NCBI GenBank assembly: GCA_001296005.1
Contig: LJHR01000005.1
Location: 124,001-188,000, forward strand
DNA: 64,000 nt
Origin: an alpha proteobacterium AAP38
Lineage (GTDB): Bacteria > Pseudomonadota > Alphaproteobacteria > Azospirillales > Azospirillaceae
Reading direction: 5' to 3'
Part shown: positions 1 to 7,845 of the stretch, one piece after another
How positions within the stretch are numbered: position 1 is the stretch's first letter
Layout of the letters: each line of letters starts with the position of its first letter
The notes under the pieces: model-generated
Database searches by the model: none
What the model was told of the DNA's origin: nothing
Seen by the model: the letters and a program-made list of their open reading frames with translations, nothing else
Position numbers and translations under genes: made by a program

Positions 1-15
1 GCCGCGTTCATCCAT
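1..15 (-). CDS. Start of an unidentified gene, cut by the window edge
   Basis: Only five codons (MDERG) are inside the window. The case for a gene is an ATG at 13-15 read on the minus strand, with a purine-rich GGTGGAG ribosome site about nine bases upstream, and a position 48 bases beyond the stop of the feruloyl-CoA synthetase gene on the same strand. It would therefore be the fourth gene of the vdh-ech-fcs operon. Too little is present to name a product; ferulate operons often continue with a regulator, a thiolase or a transporter, but nothing here decides between them. Confidence 0.35.
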
Positions 16-63
16 ACCGCTCACTCCACCTTTGCGCATTTGCCGGTGCAAACTATCGCCAAG

Positions 64-1611
64 TCAGGCGGATTTCGAGGGATTCGTGGTGTCCGCGGCC
101 TGTTGGCGCAGAAGATGTTTCTGGACCTTGCCCGATCCGGTGCGCGGCAGGCTGTCGGTGATGAACACGCGCTGTGGCCGTTTATACCGGGCGCAGCGCC
201 CGTCCAGGTGCGTCAGGACCTGTTCCGCCGTCACCGCATGGCCGGCGCGGGGCACGACATAGGCCCAGCCCACCTCGCCCCAGCGTTCATCGGGTACGCC
301 GATGACGGCGGCCTCCGCCACGCTGTCCAGTTCCAGGATGGCGGCCTCCACCTCTGCCGGATACACATTCTCGCCGCCGGAGATGAACATGTCCTTCTTG
401 CGGTCCACCAGATAATAGAAGCCATCGGCGTCCCGCCGTGCGGCGTCGCCGGTTCGCAGCCAGCCACCCTGTTGCGCCAAGGTCGGCAGTTCGGGACGGT
501 TCCAGTAGCCGGGCGACAGGTTGGGGCCGTTGATCCAGATTTCCCCGACACCGCCATCCGGCACGTCCCGACCCTCATCATCGACCAGACGCAGACGTAG
601 AGTGGGGCCGGGGATGCCGGCGGAACCGGCCTTGGCCACGATACGGGCGCGGTCGGTGATGGGCATGCCCAGCACGGTTCCAGCCTCGCTCATCCCATAG
701 CCGTCGGCGATGGTGATGCCATCCTCGCTGAACCGCTGGATCAAGGCGGCGGGCATGGGCGCGCCGCCGGTGCACAGCGCCACCAGACGGCTCAGCCGTG
801 TGGGGTTGTAATCGGGATGCTGACGCAGGGTCTGCGCCATCTGCGGCACGCACATGTAATGGGTGACGCGCATGTCGGGGTCTGCCAGACGGGACAGGGT
901 CACCGCCGGGTCAAACCCGCGCGACAACAGCAGCGTTCCGCCCTGTGCCAGCGGGGTCCGCACCATGGTGACCAGCCCCACGACATGAAACAGCGGCATG
1001 TCGCACAGAACGACGCTGTCGGCATTCAGGCGGTTCATCAGGCCGAAATTGATGTTCGTGAAGAACAGGTTGCTCTCGGTCAGCAACGCCCCCTTGGGCC
1101 GTCCAGACGTGCCGGACGTGTACAGCAGGGTGGAGGGCTGATCCACGGATGGTGGCACCGCCGGGTGCGCCGGCTCCATGGCGGTCCAGGCTGCATCGGC
1201 CTGTAACAGTTCCAGGATTTCCGTGCCTGTGCAGCCTTGCGCCGCCAGTTTCGCAGTATCCAGGAACTCCGCATCGGCCAGCAGCAGGGCCGGGGACGCA
1301 TCCGCGACCTGGAACGCCAGTTCCGGCACCGTCAGGCGCCAGTTCAAGGGGGCGAAGATCGCGCCCAGGCGTGCGGCGGCCAGATGCAGCACGGGCATGG
1401 CCGCGTCATTGCGCCCGATAACCGCGATACGCTGTCCCGCCGCATCACCCAACTGGGCCGACAGCCAGGCACAGCAACGGTTCACGGCAGCATCCAGCCC
1501 GGCATAGGTGAACCGGCGCCCGCCGACCAGATCGATCATGGCGATCTTGTCAGGCTGCGCTGCCGCCTGAAAGGCCAGCGGATCGGGGGCGGGAAGATGG
1601 GGGGTAACCAT
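64..1611 (-). CDS. fcs: Feruloyl-CoA synthetase (AMP-forming acyl-CoA ligase)
   Basis: This 515-residue ANL-superfamily ligase would activate ferulate, p-coumarate or caffeate with ATP and CoA, the first step of CoA-dependent hydroxycinnamate breakdown in the cytoplasm. The AMP-binding P-loop TSGTSGRPKG is near residues 165-174, YGMSEAG follows in the middle, the hinge region reads RTGDAARRDADGF then DRKKDM, and the C-terminal catalytic lysine lies in RTGSGKVQK near residue 496. The start at 1611 (MVTPHLP) is chosen over an upstream in-frame start because that extension would run into the hairpin before the gene. Ech and Vdh genes directly upstream on the same strand make the feruloyl substrate more likely than a fatty acid. 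The family alone does not prove substrate. Confidence 0.88.
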   Translation of the reverse strand: MVTPHLPAPDPLAFQAAAQPDKIAMIDLVGGRRFTYAGLDAAVNRCCAWLSAQLGDAAGQRIAVIGRNDAAMPVLHLAAARLGAIFAPLNWRLTVPELAFQVADASPALLLADAEFLDTAKLAAQGCTGTEILELLQADAAWTAMEPAHPAVPPSVDQPSTLLYTSGTSGRPKGALLTESNLFFTNINFGLMNRLNADSVVLCDMPLFHVVGLVTMVRTPLAQGGTLLLSRGFDPAVTLSRLADPDMRVTHYMCVPQMAQTLRQHPDYNPTRLSRLVALCTGGAPMPAALIQRFSEDGITIADGYGMSEAGTVLGMPITDRARIVAKAGSAGIPGPTLRLRLVDDEGRDVPDGGVGEIWINGPNLSPGYWNRPELPTLAQQGGWLRTGDAARRDADGFYYLVDRKKDMFISGGENVYPAEVEAAILELDSVAEAAVIGVPDERWGEVGWAYVVPRAGHAVTAEQVLTHLDGRCARYKRPQRVFITDSLPRTGSGKVQKHLLRQQAADTTNPSKSA

Positions 1612-1643
1612 GGAACAGCCCTCAAACAATACCGACCTGACAG

Positions 1644-1677
1644 GTGCCGGGTCCCCTCTATGGGGGCGACCCGGCAC
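1644..1677. other. Intra-operon hairpin between ech and fcs
   Basis: GTGCCGGGTC (1644-1653) pairs with GACCCGGCAC (1668-1677), and the inner CCC/GGG runs extend the stem around a small loop. It lies in the 83-base gap between the ech stop and the fcs start. There is no T-run on either side, so it is not a classical terminator. It could slow or partly stop transcription or protect the upstream mRNA, giving less ligase than hydratase; that role is inference. Confidence 0.5.
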
Positions 1678-1694
1678 AAGCAGCGTTCATCAGA

Positions 1695-2513
1695 TTACCC
1701 GCGCTTGTACGCGCCAAGGCCGGGCTTGTAGCTCTTCTCATCGATGAACTGACGGATGCCTTCCTTGCGACCATTATTGTCGAAGGAATTGGCAGCCTCC
1801 TGCGCGCGGACCAGGAAGTCCTCGGCATTGTCATAGGTCATTTCCTTGACCCGGCGTACCGCATCCTTGGTGGCCTTCAGCGCCACAGGGTTCTTTTCCA
1901 GCAGGACCTTGGCAATCTCAGTCACGCGGTCCTTCAACTGGGCCAGCGGCACTGCCTCGTTCACCAGACGCCATTCGGCGGCCTTCTTGCCATCGATGGC
2001 TTCACCCGTCATGGCGTGGTACATGGCGTCGCGCATGGGGATCAGGTCAACGACCACCTTGGTGGCGCCGCCACCCGGCAGGATGCCCCAGTTGATCTCC
2101 GACAGGCCGAACTTCGCCTCTTCCGCCGCGATGGCCAGATCGCAGGAATAAAGCGGGCCGTAGCCACCGCCAAAGCACCAGCCATTGACCATGGCGATGG
2201 TCGGCTTCTGGTACCAGCGCAGGCGGCGCCACCAGCCATAGCTTTCACGCTGCGCCTGACGGGTGGCGCCCAGCCCCTTGGCCTCCGTCTCGCGGAAATA
2301 TTCCTTCAGGTCCATGCCGGCGGACCACGCCGTGCCCTCGCCCGACAGGACCAGGACTCCCACATCCTCGCGGAATTCCAGTTCGTCCAGAACCTCCATC
2401 ATGCGGCGGTTCAGGGTCGGGCTCATGCAATTGCGCTTTTCCGGGCGGTTAAAACGCACCCAGGCGATGCCGTCCACGACATCAAAGGCGACAGTGTCAG
2501 CGGTGCTCATCAT
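1695..2513 (-). CDS. ech: Feruloyl-CoA hydratase/lyase (hydroxycinnamoyl-CoA hydratase-lyase)
   Basis: A crotonase-fold enzyme of about 272 residues that hydrates feruloyl-CoA and then cleaves it to vanillin and acetyl-CoA. The sequence is very close to known HCHL enzymes: FNRPEKRN near the N-terminus, the oxyanion-hole segment SAGMDLKEYF, the GGGYGPLYSCDLAIA helix and the catalytic glutamate in GLSEINWGILPGGG (about residue 139). The long ORF begins at 2519, but AGGA sits about eight bases before the ATG at 2513, so that start (or the adjacent ATG at 2510) is preferred. It lies 24 bases after vdh on the same strand. Assignment is firm because the residues around SEINWG and the RESYGWWRRLRWYQKP stretch are typical of this subgroup rather than of fatty-acid hydratases. 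Confidence 0.93.
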   Translation of the reverse strand: MMSTADTVAFDVVDGIAWVRFNRPEKRNCMSPTLNRRMMEVLDELEFREDVGVLVLSGEGTAWSAGMDLKEYFRETEAKGLGATRQAQRESYGWWRRLRWYQKPTIAMVNGWCFGGGYGPLYSCDLAIAAEEAKFGLSEINWGILPGGGATKVVVDLIPMRDAMYHAMTGEAIDGKKAAEWRLVNEAVPLAQLKDRVTEIAKVLLEKNPVALKATKDAVRRVKEMTYDNAEDFLVRAQEAANSFDNNGRKEGIRQFIDEKSYKPGLGAYKRG

Positions 2514-2537
2514 GTTCATCCTGAATGGGGATATTCA

Positions 2538-3998
2538 TCAGATCGGGAAATGGCCGGGCAGCGTTTCCAGCGTGATCCAGCGCAGTTCGGTGAAGGCATC
2601 GATGCCGGCTTTGCCGCCGAACCGGCCATAGCCGCTGTCCTTGACGCCGCCGAACGGCATCTGCGCCTCGTCATGGACGGTGGCACCGTTGACATGGCAG
2701 ATGCCGGACTGGACACGCCGGGCTAAACGCAGGCCACGGGCCGCATCGCGGGTGAAGATGGAGGCGGACAGGCCGTATTCGGTATCGTTGGCGGTACAGA
2801 TGGCCGCATCCTCCCCGTCCACCCGCACGATGGTGGTCACGGGGCCAAAGCTCTCCTCGCCATAGATGCGCATGGCCGGTGTGACATGGTCCAGAATGGC
2901 CGCCGACATCAGCGTGCCTTTGGTCGGGTTCGGCTGATAAAGCTTGGCCCCCTTGGACACGGCATCATCGATCAGGGACTGGATGCTGGTCACGGCATGC
3001 GGATCGACCACGGAACCCAGCGGCGTCTTGCCTTCGCGCGGGTCGCCGGCCACCAGGGTGGCCGCCTTGGCCGCGAATTTCTCAACGAACGCGTCGGCCA
3101 CCTTGTTGTCTACCACGATGCGTTCGGTGGACATGCAGATCTGACCGGAATTAAAGAAGGCGCCAAAGGCGGCTGCCTTCACCGCCTCATCCAGGTCGGC
3201 ATCATCCAGCACCACGAACGGCGCCTTGCCACCCAGTTCCAGCAGCACCGGCTTCAGATTGCGGCCCGCGCGTTCGGCGATGATGCGGCCCACGCGGGTG
3301 GAACCAGTGAAGTTGATCCGGCGAACCGCCGGATGGTCGATCAGGGCACCGACAATGGCGCCGGCATCCTCCGGCGCATTGGTTACGACATTGACCACGC
3401 CCGCCGGGAAGCCGGCATCGGCCAGCGCCGCGCCGATCAGGGCATGGGTGCGCGGGCACAGTTCGGATGCCTTCAGGATCACGGCATTGCCGCAGGCCAG
3501 CGCCGTGGCCACTGCGCGCACACCCAGGATGACCGGTGCATTCCAGGGCGCGATACCCAGAATCACGCCCACGGGCTGGCGCACCGCCATGGCGATACAG
3601 CCCGGCTTGTCGGAGGGGATTACCTCGCCATTGATCTGGGTGGTCATCGACGCGGCTTCGCGCAGCATGGATGCGGCCAGCGTGACGTTGAACCCGGCCC
3701 AGCCGGCGGTGGCACCGGTTTCGGCGGCCATGGCGGCGATGAAGTCCGGCATGCGGGCCGTCAGGGCCTCAGACGCCTTCAGCAGCAGGGCGCGGCGGGC
3801 ATTGGGGCCGGTTTCCGACCAGGCGGGAAAGGCGGCGGCGGCGGCATCCGCGGCTTCGCGTGCATCATCGATGCTGGCGGCGGCGGCGGTGCTGGCCACC
3901 TCCCCGGTCAGGGGATTGAGACGGGTGAAGCTGCGGCCCTCGGCGGCCGGACGGGTCTTGCCGCCGATCAGCAGGGCGGCGTCCAATTGCGTGCTCAT
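2538..3998 (-). CDS. vdh: Vanillin dehydrogenase (aldehyde dehydrogenase family)
   Basis: A 486-residue NAD(P)-dependent aldehyde dehydrogenase expected to oxidise vanillin to vanillate in the cytoplasm. The cofactor motif FTGSTRVG is near 230-237, the catalytic general base is E255 in LELGGKAP and the nucleophile C288 in NSGQICMSTER. The start at 3998 (MSTQLDAA) has GGAGG about eight bases upstream; the ORF remains open further 5' but that part is AT-rich promoter DNA. It is the first gene of the vdh-ech-fcs operon. The name rests partly on context: the family also contains benzaldehyde and salicylaldehyde dehydrogenases, which are similar in sequence. Confidence 0.86.
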   Translation of the reverse strand: MSTQLDAALLIGGKTRPAAEGRSFTRLNPLTGEVASTAAAASIDDAREAADAAAAAFPAWSETGPNARRALLLKASEALTARMPDFIAAMAAETGATAGWAGFNVTLAASMLREAASMTTQINGEVIPSDKPGCIAMAVRQPVGVILGIAPWNAPVILGVRAVATALACGNAVILKASELCPRTHALIGAALADAGFPAGVVNVVTNAPEDAGAIVGALIDHPAVRRINFTGSTRVGRIIAERAGRNLKPVLLELGGKAPFVVLDDADLDEAVKAAAFGAFFNSGQICMSTERIVVDNKVADAFVEKFAAKAATLVAGDPREGKTPLGSVVDPHAVTSIQSLIDDAVSKGAKLYQPNPTKGTLMSAAILDHVTPAMRIYGEESFGPVTTIVRVDGEDAAICTANDTEYGLSASIFTRDAARGLRLARRVQSGICHVNGATVHDEAQMPFGGVKDSGYGRFGGKAGIDAFTELRWITLETLPGHFPI

Positions 3999-4298
3999 GC
4001 GCCATTTCCTCCCATATGGGGCCATCGGCCCGTTATTAGTTATGTTGTATAATGAATTTTGCAGCGACGCAAGAGGGGGTGCGTAAGGAATGCGCTCGGT
4101 CGCTGTCGGGTGTTCTCCGCTCCACACTCAAGCCACTGATAAGCAGGACAGACATGGGCGGATGCGTGACATGATTAAAAGCATCAACGCCAACCCTTGT
4201 CCAATAAAATGATTATGCATGATAACAAGATTCTGTATTATGATGTCATCAGAATAGCCAAAGCCCCCGCCACGAGGGGCATAGACGGGAGGTTACCC
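3999..4298. promoter_or_regulatory. Divergent promoter region between vdh and the aromatic-acid transporter
   Basis: This 300-base gap is strikingly AT-rich next to its GC-rich neighbours and must hold the promoters of both the ferulate operon (leftward) and the MFS gene (rightward). Two 13-base elements share the pattern TTATG-N4-ATAA: TTATGTTGTATAA at 4040-4052 and TTATGCATGATAA at 4213-4225, one near each start. A related TTATATTGCATTA occurs at 5605-5617 before the TonB receptor. They may be operators of one regulator (none is encoded nearby within the window) or partly promoter -10 elements. The transporter start has a GGGAGG ribosome site at 4288-4293. Confidence 0.5.
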
Positions 4299-5501
4299 AT
4301 GGGCGCACCCGCCCAATCCGTGCCGCGTGGCGGCATCACCCTGCTTCTCTGCTTCCTGATTGCGCTGCTGGAAGGCTTTGATATTCAAGCCATCGGCGTT
4401 GCCGCCCCGTATCTGATCCCGCAACTGGGCCTGACGCCTGGACAGGCGGGCGTGGTGTTCGGGGCCGGCATGGCGGGCCTTGTCCTTGGTGCATTCACGG
4501 GCGGCTGGCTGGCCGACCGGATGGGGCGCAAGGGCCTGCTGATGGTCTGCGTTGCCATTTTCGGGCTTTTCACCTTGGCCACACTGGTCGCTGCCGGTCC
4601 GGTATCGCTTGGCGTCTTCCGGTTCTTCGCAGGTGCCGGCATGGGGGCAGCGATGCCCAGCCTGGTGGCGGTTGCCCTGGAAATTGCGCCACCGGAACGC
4701 CGCACCCGCACCATCACCCTGATGTTTTCCGGCATGCCGGCGGGCGGCGCCTTGGCCGCGCTGTTCGCGGCGGGTCTGCTGGAGCAATATGGCTGGCACT
4801 CCATCTTCCTGGCCGGTGGCGTGTTGCCCTTGTTGCTGCTGCCCGCGATGTGGAAGCTGATGCCCGACAGCCGGGTGGTTCATACTTCCCTGGCGGAGCG
4901 TCCGGGTGCCGCGAAGGCCCTGTTCGGTGAGGGGCGGTTGCTGATTACCCTGCTGGCCTGGTTCACCTTCGGCATGACGCTGCTGGTGCTGTATCTGCTG
5001 CTGAACTGGCTGCCGTCGCTGGTCGCGGCCAAGGGGTTGGGCGGTGTTGGTGGGGCAGGGGCTGCCTTTGCCTTCAATGCCGGCAGTATTGTCGGGGCCC
5101 TGGGGATCGGCTTTCTGGTCGACCGGCTGGGGCCGCGCATTCCCATCATCGCGGCATATCCTTGCCTGGCGCTGGCCATGTTCGGGCTGGCGGGGGCGGA
5201 GAATCTGGTGCCGGTGCTGGTTCTGGCTGGGCTTGCGGGCTTCTTCCTGCTGGGCGCGCAATATTCGCTCTATGGGATCATCCCGCTCTATTATCCCGGT
5301 ATCGTCCGGGGGTTGGCTACGGGTGCATCCATTGCCGTTGGTCGGTTGGGCTCCATCGCCGGCCCGCTGGTCGCGGGTCATCTGCTGAGCCAGGGATGGG
5401 GACCGGCGGGCGTCGCCATGGCCATGGTGCCTGTCGTACTGGCCGCAGGTGTGTCAGCGGCGGTGATGACCATTCGTGGCCGTTATGTAGACAACGGATA
5501 A
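4299..5501 (+). CDS. MFS transporter, aromatic acid:H+ symporter type
   Basis: A 400-residue, 12-helix major facilitator of the AAHS family (PcaK/VanK-like), predicted to take up an aromatic acid across the inner membrane. The first helix carries the family's acidic signature LLEGFDIQAIGVAAPYL, and the loop between helices 2 and 3 has GGWLADRMGRKG. The chosen ATG at 4299 has GGGAGG ten bases upstream; a longer in-frame start at 4197 would put AT-rich promoter DNA into the protein. Being divergent from vdh-ech-fcs, it probably imports ferulate, vanillate or a related acid. Substrate is inferred from context only. Confidence 0.85.
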   Translation: MGAPAQSVPRGGITLLLCFLIALLEGFDIQAIGVAAPYLIPQLGLTPGQAGVVFGAGMAGLVLGAFTGGWLADRMGRKGLLMVCVAIFGLFTLATLVAAGPVSLGVFRFFAGAGMGAAMPSLVAVALEIAPPERRTRTITLMFSGMPAGGALAALFAAGLLEQYGWHSIFLAGGVLPLLLLPAMWKLMPDSRVVHTSLAERPGAAKALFGEGRLLITLLAWFTFGMTLLVLYLLLNWLPSLVAAKGLGGVGGAGAAFAFNAGSIVGALGIGFLVDRLGPRIPIIAAYPCLALAMFGLAGAENLVPVLVLAGLAGFFLLGAQYSLYGIIPLYYPGIVRGLATGASIAVGRLGSIAGPLVAGHLLSQGWGPAGVAMAMVPVVLAAGVSAAVMTIRGRYVDNG

Positions 5502-5527
5502 ACCATTATCCCCTGTAACGAGTTATG

Positions 5528-5559
5528 GCCCGTGGCGCTCCGCGTCACGGGCTTTTTTT
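5528..5559 (+). terminator. Rho-independent terminator after the MFS gene
   Basis: GCCCGTG (5528-5534) pairs with CACGGGC (5546-5552), with a short GC-rich loop, and is followed directly by seven T. It stands 26 bases after the transporter stop and separates it from the TonB receptor gene. Confidence 0.9.
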
Positions 5560-5706
5560 GCGCCTGGACAGAGCGCGTTGAAAATTCGTTGTGCTTATAA
5601 TTTGTTATATTGCATTACATGTTGCGCTGTCGTATCGTTGCGTAATTCAACGAATCAAGAGCCCGCTTCGCCTTGCGCGTCCGGGCCATCCCAAGGGAGA
5701 AGCCCT
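5560..5706 (+). promoter_or_regulatory. Promoter/leader of the TonB receptor gene, with a third TTAT-type element
   Basis: After the terminator comes an AT-rich stretch (5581-5625) that is the probable promoter. TTATATTGCATTA at 5605-5617 matches 10 of 13 bases of the element at 4040-4052, suggesting co-control with the ferulate genes. AAGGGAGAA immediately before the ATG at 5707 is the ribosome site. Confidence 0.4.
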
Positions 5707-7830
5707 ATGAAGAAGCTGGCATCGCGCCCGGCAGTGCGTCTGCTTACCCTTTTGCTGGCCGGTAGTGCCATCGTTCCGGCGGCTTTGGCCCAGGCCGACA
5801 GCACCCCTGTTCTGGAAGAGATCGTGGTGACGGCGGAACGCCGGACACAGAGCCTTCAGGACGTGCCGATCAGCGCCACCGTCCTGTCGGGTGAGGACAT
5901 CGTCCGCAAGGGTGTGGCCAATCTGGCCGATATCCAGCAGGTCTCCCCCTCCATCGCCATCAATCAGGTGAACCGTTCCACCTATGTGAATATCCGCGGC
6001 GTCGGTATCGCGCAGACCGCGCCCAGCTCCAGCCCCGGTGTCGCCTATTACATCGATGGGCAGCTTATCCCGCATGAACAGTTCATCAGCCAGTCCTTCT
6101 ACGATATCGGCTCGCTGGAAGTGCTGCGCGGGCCGCAGGGCACGCTGACGGGCCAGAATTCCACGGGTGGCGCCATCTATGTGCGCACGCCGGACCCGGA
6201 ATTCGGTGTCGTGAAGGGCTTTGTCGACCAGACCATCGCATCCTATGACTGGTACCGCACCACCGGTGCCTTGAATGTCGGGATGGGTGACAATGTCGCC
6301 GTGCGCGTTGCCGCTGTCCGCGACAAGCGTGACAGCTTCTCCAAGAATATCGGGCCCAGCCCCAGCGATCCGGGCAATATCGATCTGGAGGGTGCCCGCC
6401 TCAACATCGCGCTGCGCAATGACGCGGAGACGCTGCGCATCAACCTGCGCGGAGAGTATTTCAACAGCGACAGTGACAATAACGCCGTCAAGCGCCGCAA
6501 CGATACGGTCAGCACCAATCCCTATGTCATTCAGGAAGACGCCATCTCCTACCTGAAGCAGGAAGGTTATCGGCTGTCGGGCGAGCTGAAACTTGCCCTG
6601 TCGGACAGCGTCGATCTGCGCGCGCTCACCTCCTGGCAGGATGGCAGCACGACGGACCAGACCGATGGCGACCGCACATCCACGGCCCGCCCGCGTCCGC
6701 CGGCATCCAATGTCGGACGCGTCGGTTACACCGACACCACCATTGAAACGCTGATCAACGAGGTGAACCTTCTTTCCACCGGCGACGGTCCGCTGACCTG
6801 GGTGGTCGGTGCTTTCCGCATGGATGAGGATATTCCCATCACCGTCCTGCGCGACAACAACAACACCGTCAATTTCGTCTCCTCCACCTCCACCATCATT
6901 TCGAAGGTGACGAACAAGTCGCAATCGGTTTTCGGTCAGGCGAATTATTTCGCGACGGAGCAGTGGGAACTGATCGTTGGTGCCCGCCACTCCTGGGATG
7001 ACCAGACCTATAACCGTATTGTTTCCGCCGGCGGCACGGGCATCAGCAAGCTTAGCTCCACCAAGCTGACGGGCAAGGTGGGGGCGAACTACCACGCGAC
7101 AGACGACACGATGCTCTATGCCAGCCTCTCACGCGGGTACAAAGCCGGCGGCGGCAACCTGCCGGCCTCTAGCCCCGCCTTCGGCCCGGAAACCAATCTG
7201 GTCTATGAGGCGGGGTGGAAGACCACCTTGCTGGACCGCCGCCTGCGCCTGAACGGGTCGGTGTTCTATTCCGACTATAAGGACATGCAACTGGCCAGCT
7301 TGGCCAACGGCCTGCCGCTGACCCAGAATGCCGCTGCCGGACAGTCGATGGGTGGTGAGCTGGAGCTGGAGGGGCGGTTCGGTGCGTTGGGCTTCAATGC
7401 CGGTCTTGGCTATCTGGATGCCGAGTTTGCAAAGGATACAACGTTGCAGAACACGGTCGCGAACCGCAATGAGCTGGTGACCAAGGGCAGCACGCTGCCA
7501 TTCTCCCCGGAATGGACTGTGAATGCCGGGGTTCAGTATGAAATCCTGGCGGGTGAAACGGCCATCACCCCGCGCCTTCAATGGAGCCACGTTGGCAAAA
7601 GCTACGCGACCCCGTTCCCCAGCCTTGTGACCACCCTGCCGTCGCGCGATGTGGTCGATGCCCGTCTGTCCATCGATCCCACGGATGCCGTCCGCCTGGA
7701 ACTGTTCGTGACGAACCTGTTTGACGAAACCTACATTGCCAGCCAGCTTCAGAACTCTTCCTCTGCTGATGGCGGCATCATCTATGGCGCGCGTCGTCAG
7801 TATGGCGGCCGCCTGACCTACCGGTTCTAA
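5707..7830 (+). CDS. TonB-dependent outer-membrane receptor
   Basis: A 707-residue receptor with signal peptide (residues 1-29, ending AALAQA), a TonB box-like LEEIVVTAERR, a plug domain with DVPISATVLS and VLRGPQGTLTGQNSTGGAI, and a C-terminal beta-barrel ending LTYRF. It would carry a solute across the outer membrane using TonB energy. The DVPISATVLSG plug form is common in receptors of sphingomonad-like bacteria for varied organic substrates rather than classical siderophores. Its neighbour is an aromatic-acid transporter with a similar promoter element, so an aromatic ester, lignin fragment or similar is a reasonable guess. The start at 5707 is fixed by AAGGGAG upstream and the signal peptide. 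Confidence 0.9.
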   Translation: MKKLASRPAVRLLTLLLAGSAIVPAALAQADSTPVLEEIVVTAERRTQSLQDVPISATVLSGEDIVRKGVANLADIQQVSPSIAINQVNRSTYVNIRGVGIAQTAPSSSPGVAYYIDGQLIPHEQFISQSFYDIGSLEVLRGPQGTLTGQNSTGGAIYVRTPDPEFGVVKGFVDQTIASYDWYRTTGALNVGMGDNVAVRVAAVRDKRDSFSKNIGPSPSDPGNIDLEGARLNIALRNDAETLRINLRGEYFNSDSDNNAVKRRNDTVSTNPYVIQEDAISYLKQEGYRLSGELKLALSDSVDLRALTSWQDGSTTDQTDGDRTSTARPRPPASNVGRVGYTDTTIETLINEVNLLSTGDGPLTWVVGAFRMDEDIPITVLRDNNNTVNFVSSTSTIISKVTNKSQSVFGQANYFATEQWELIVGARHSWDDQTYNRIVSAGGTGISKLSSTKLTGKVGANYHATDDTMLYASLSRGYKAGGGNLPASSPAFGPETNLVYEAGWKTTLLDRRLRLNGSVFYSDYKDMQLASLANGLPLTQNAAAGQSMGGELELEGRFGALGFNAGLGYLDAEFAKDTTLQNTVANRNELVTKGSTLPFSPEWTVNAGVQYEILAGETAITPRLQWSHVGKSYATPFPSLVTTLPSRDVVDARLSIDPTDAVRLELFVTNLFDETYIASQLQNSSSADGGIIYGARRQYGGRLTYRF

Positions 7831-7845
7831 AGCGGGGGTGTCTTT

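Noticed and set aside
4255-4262. TAGCCAAA half-site of the GntR palindrome near the ferulate transporter
   Set aside because: Only eight bases match, without a second half; expected by chance at this length.
5647-7095. 482-codon open frame antisense to the TonB receptor
   Set aside because: GC-rich coding DNA often leaves the opposite strand open. The translation has no recognisable domain, and the plus-strand gene has clear family motifs.
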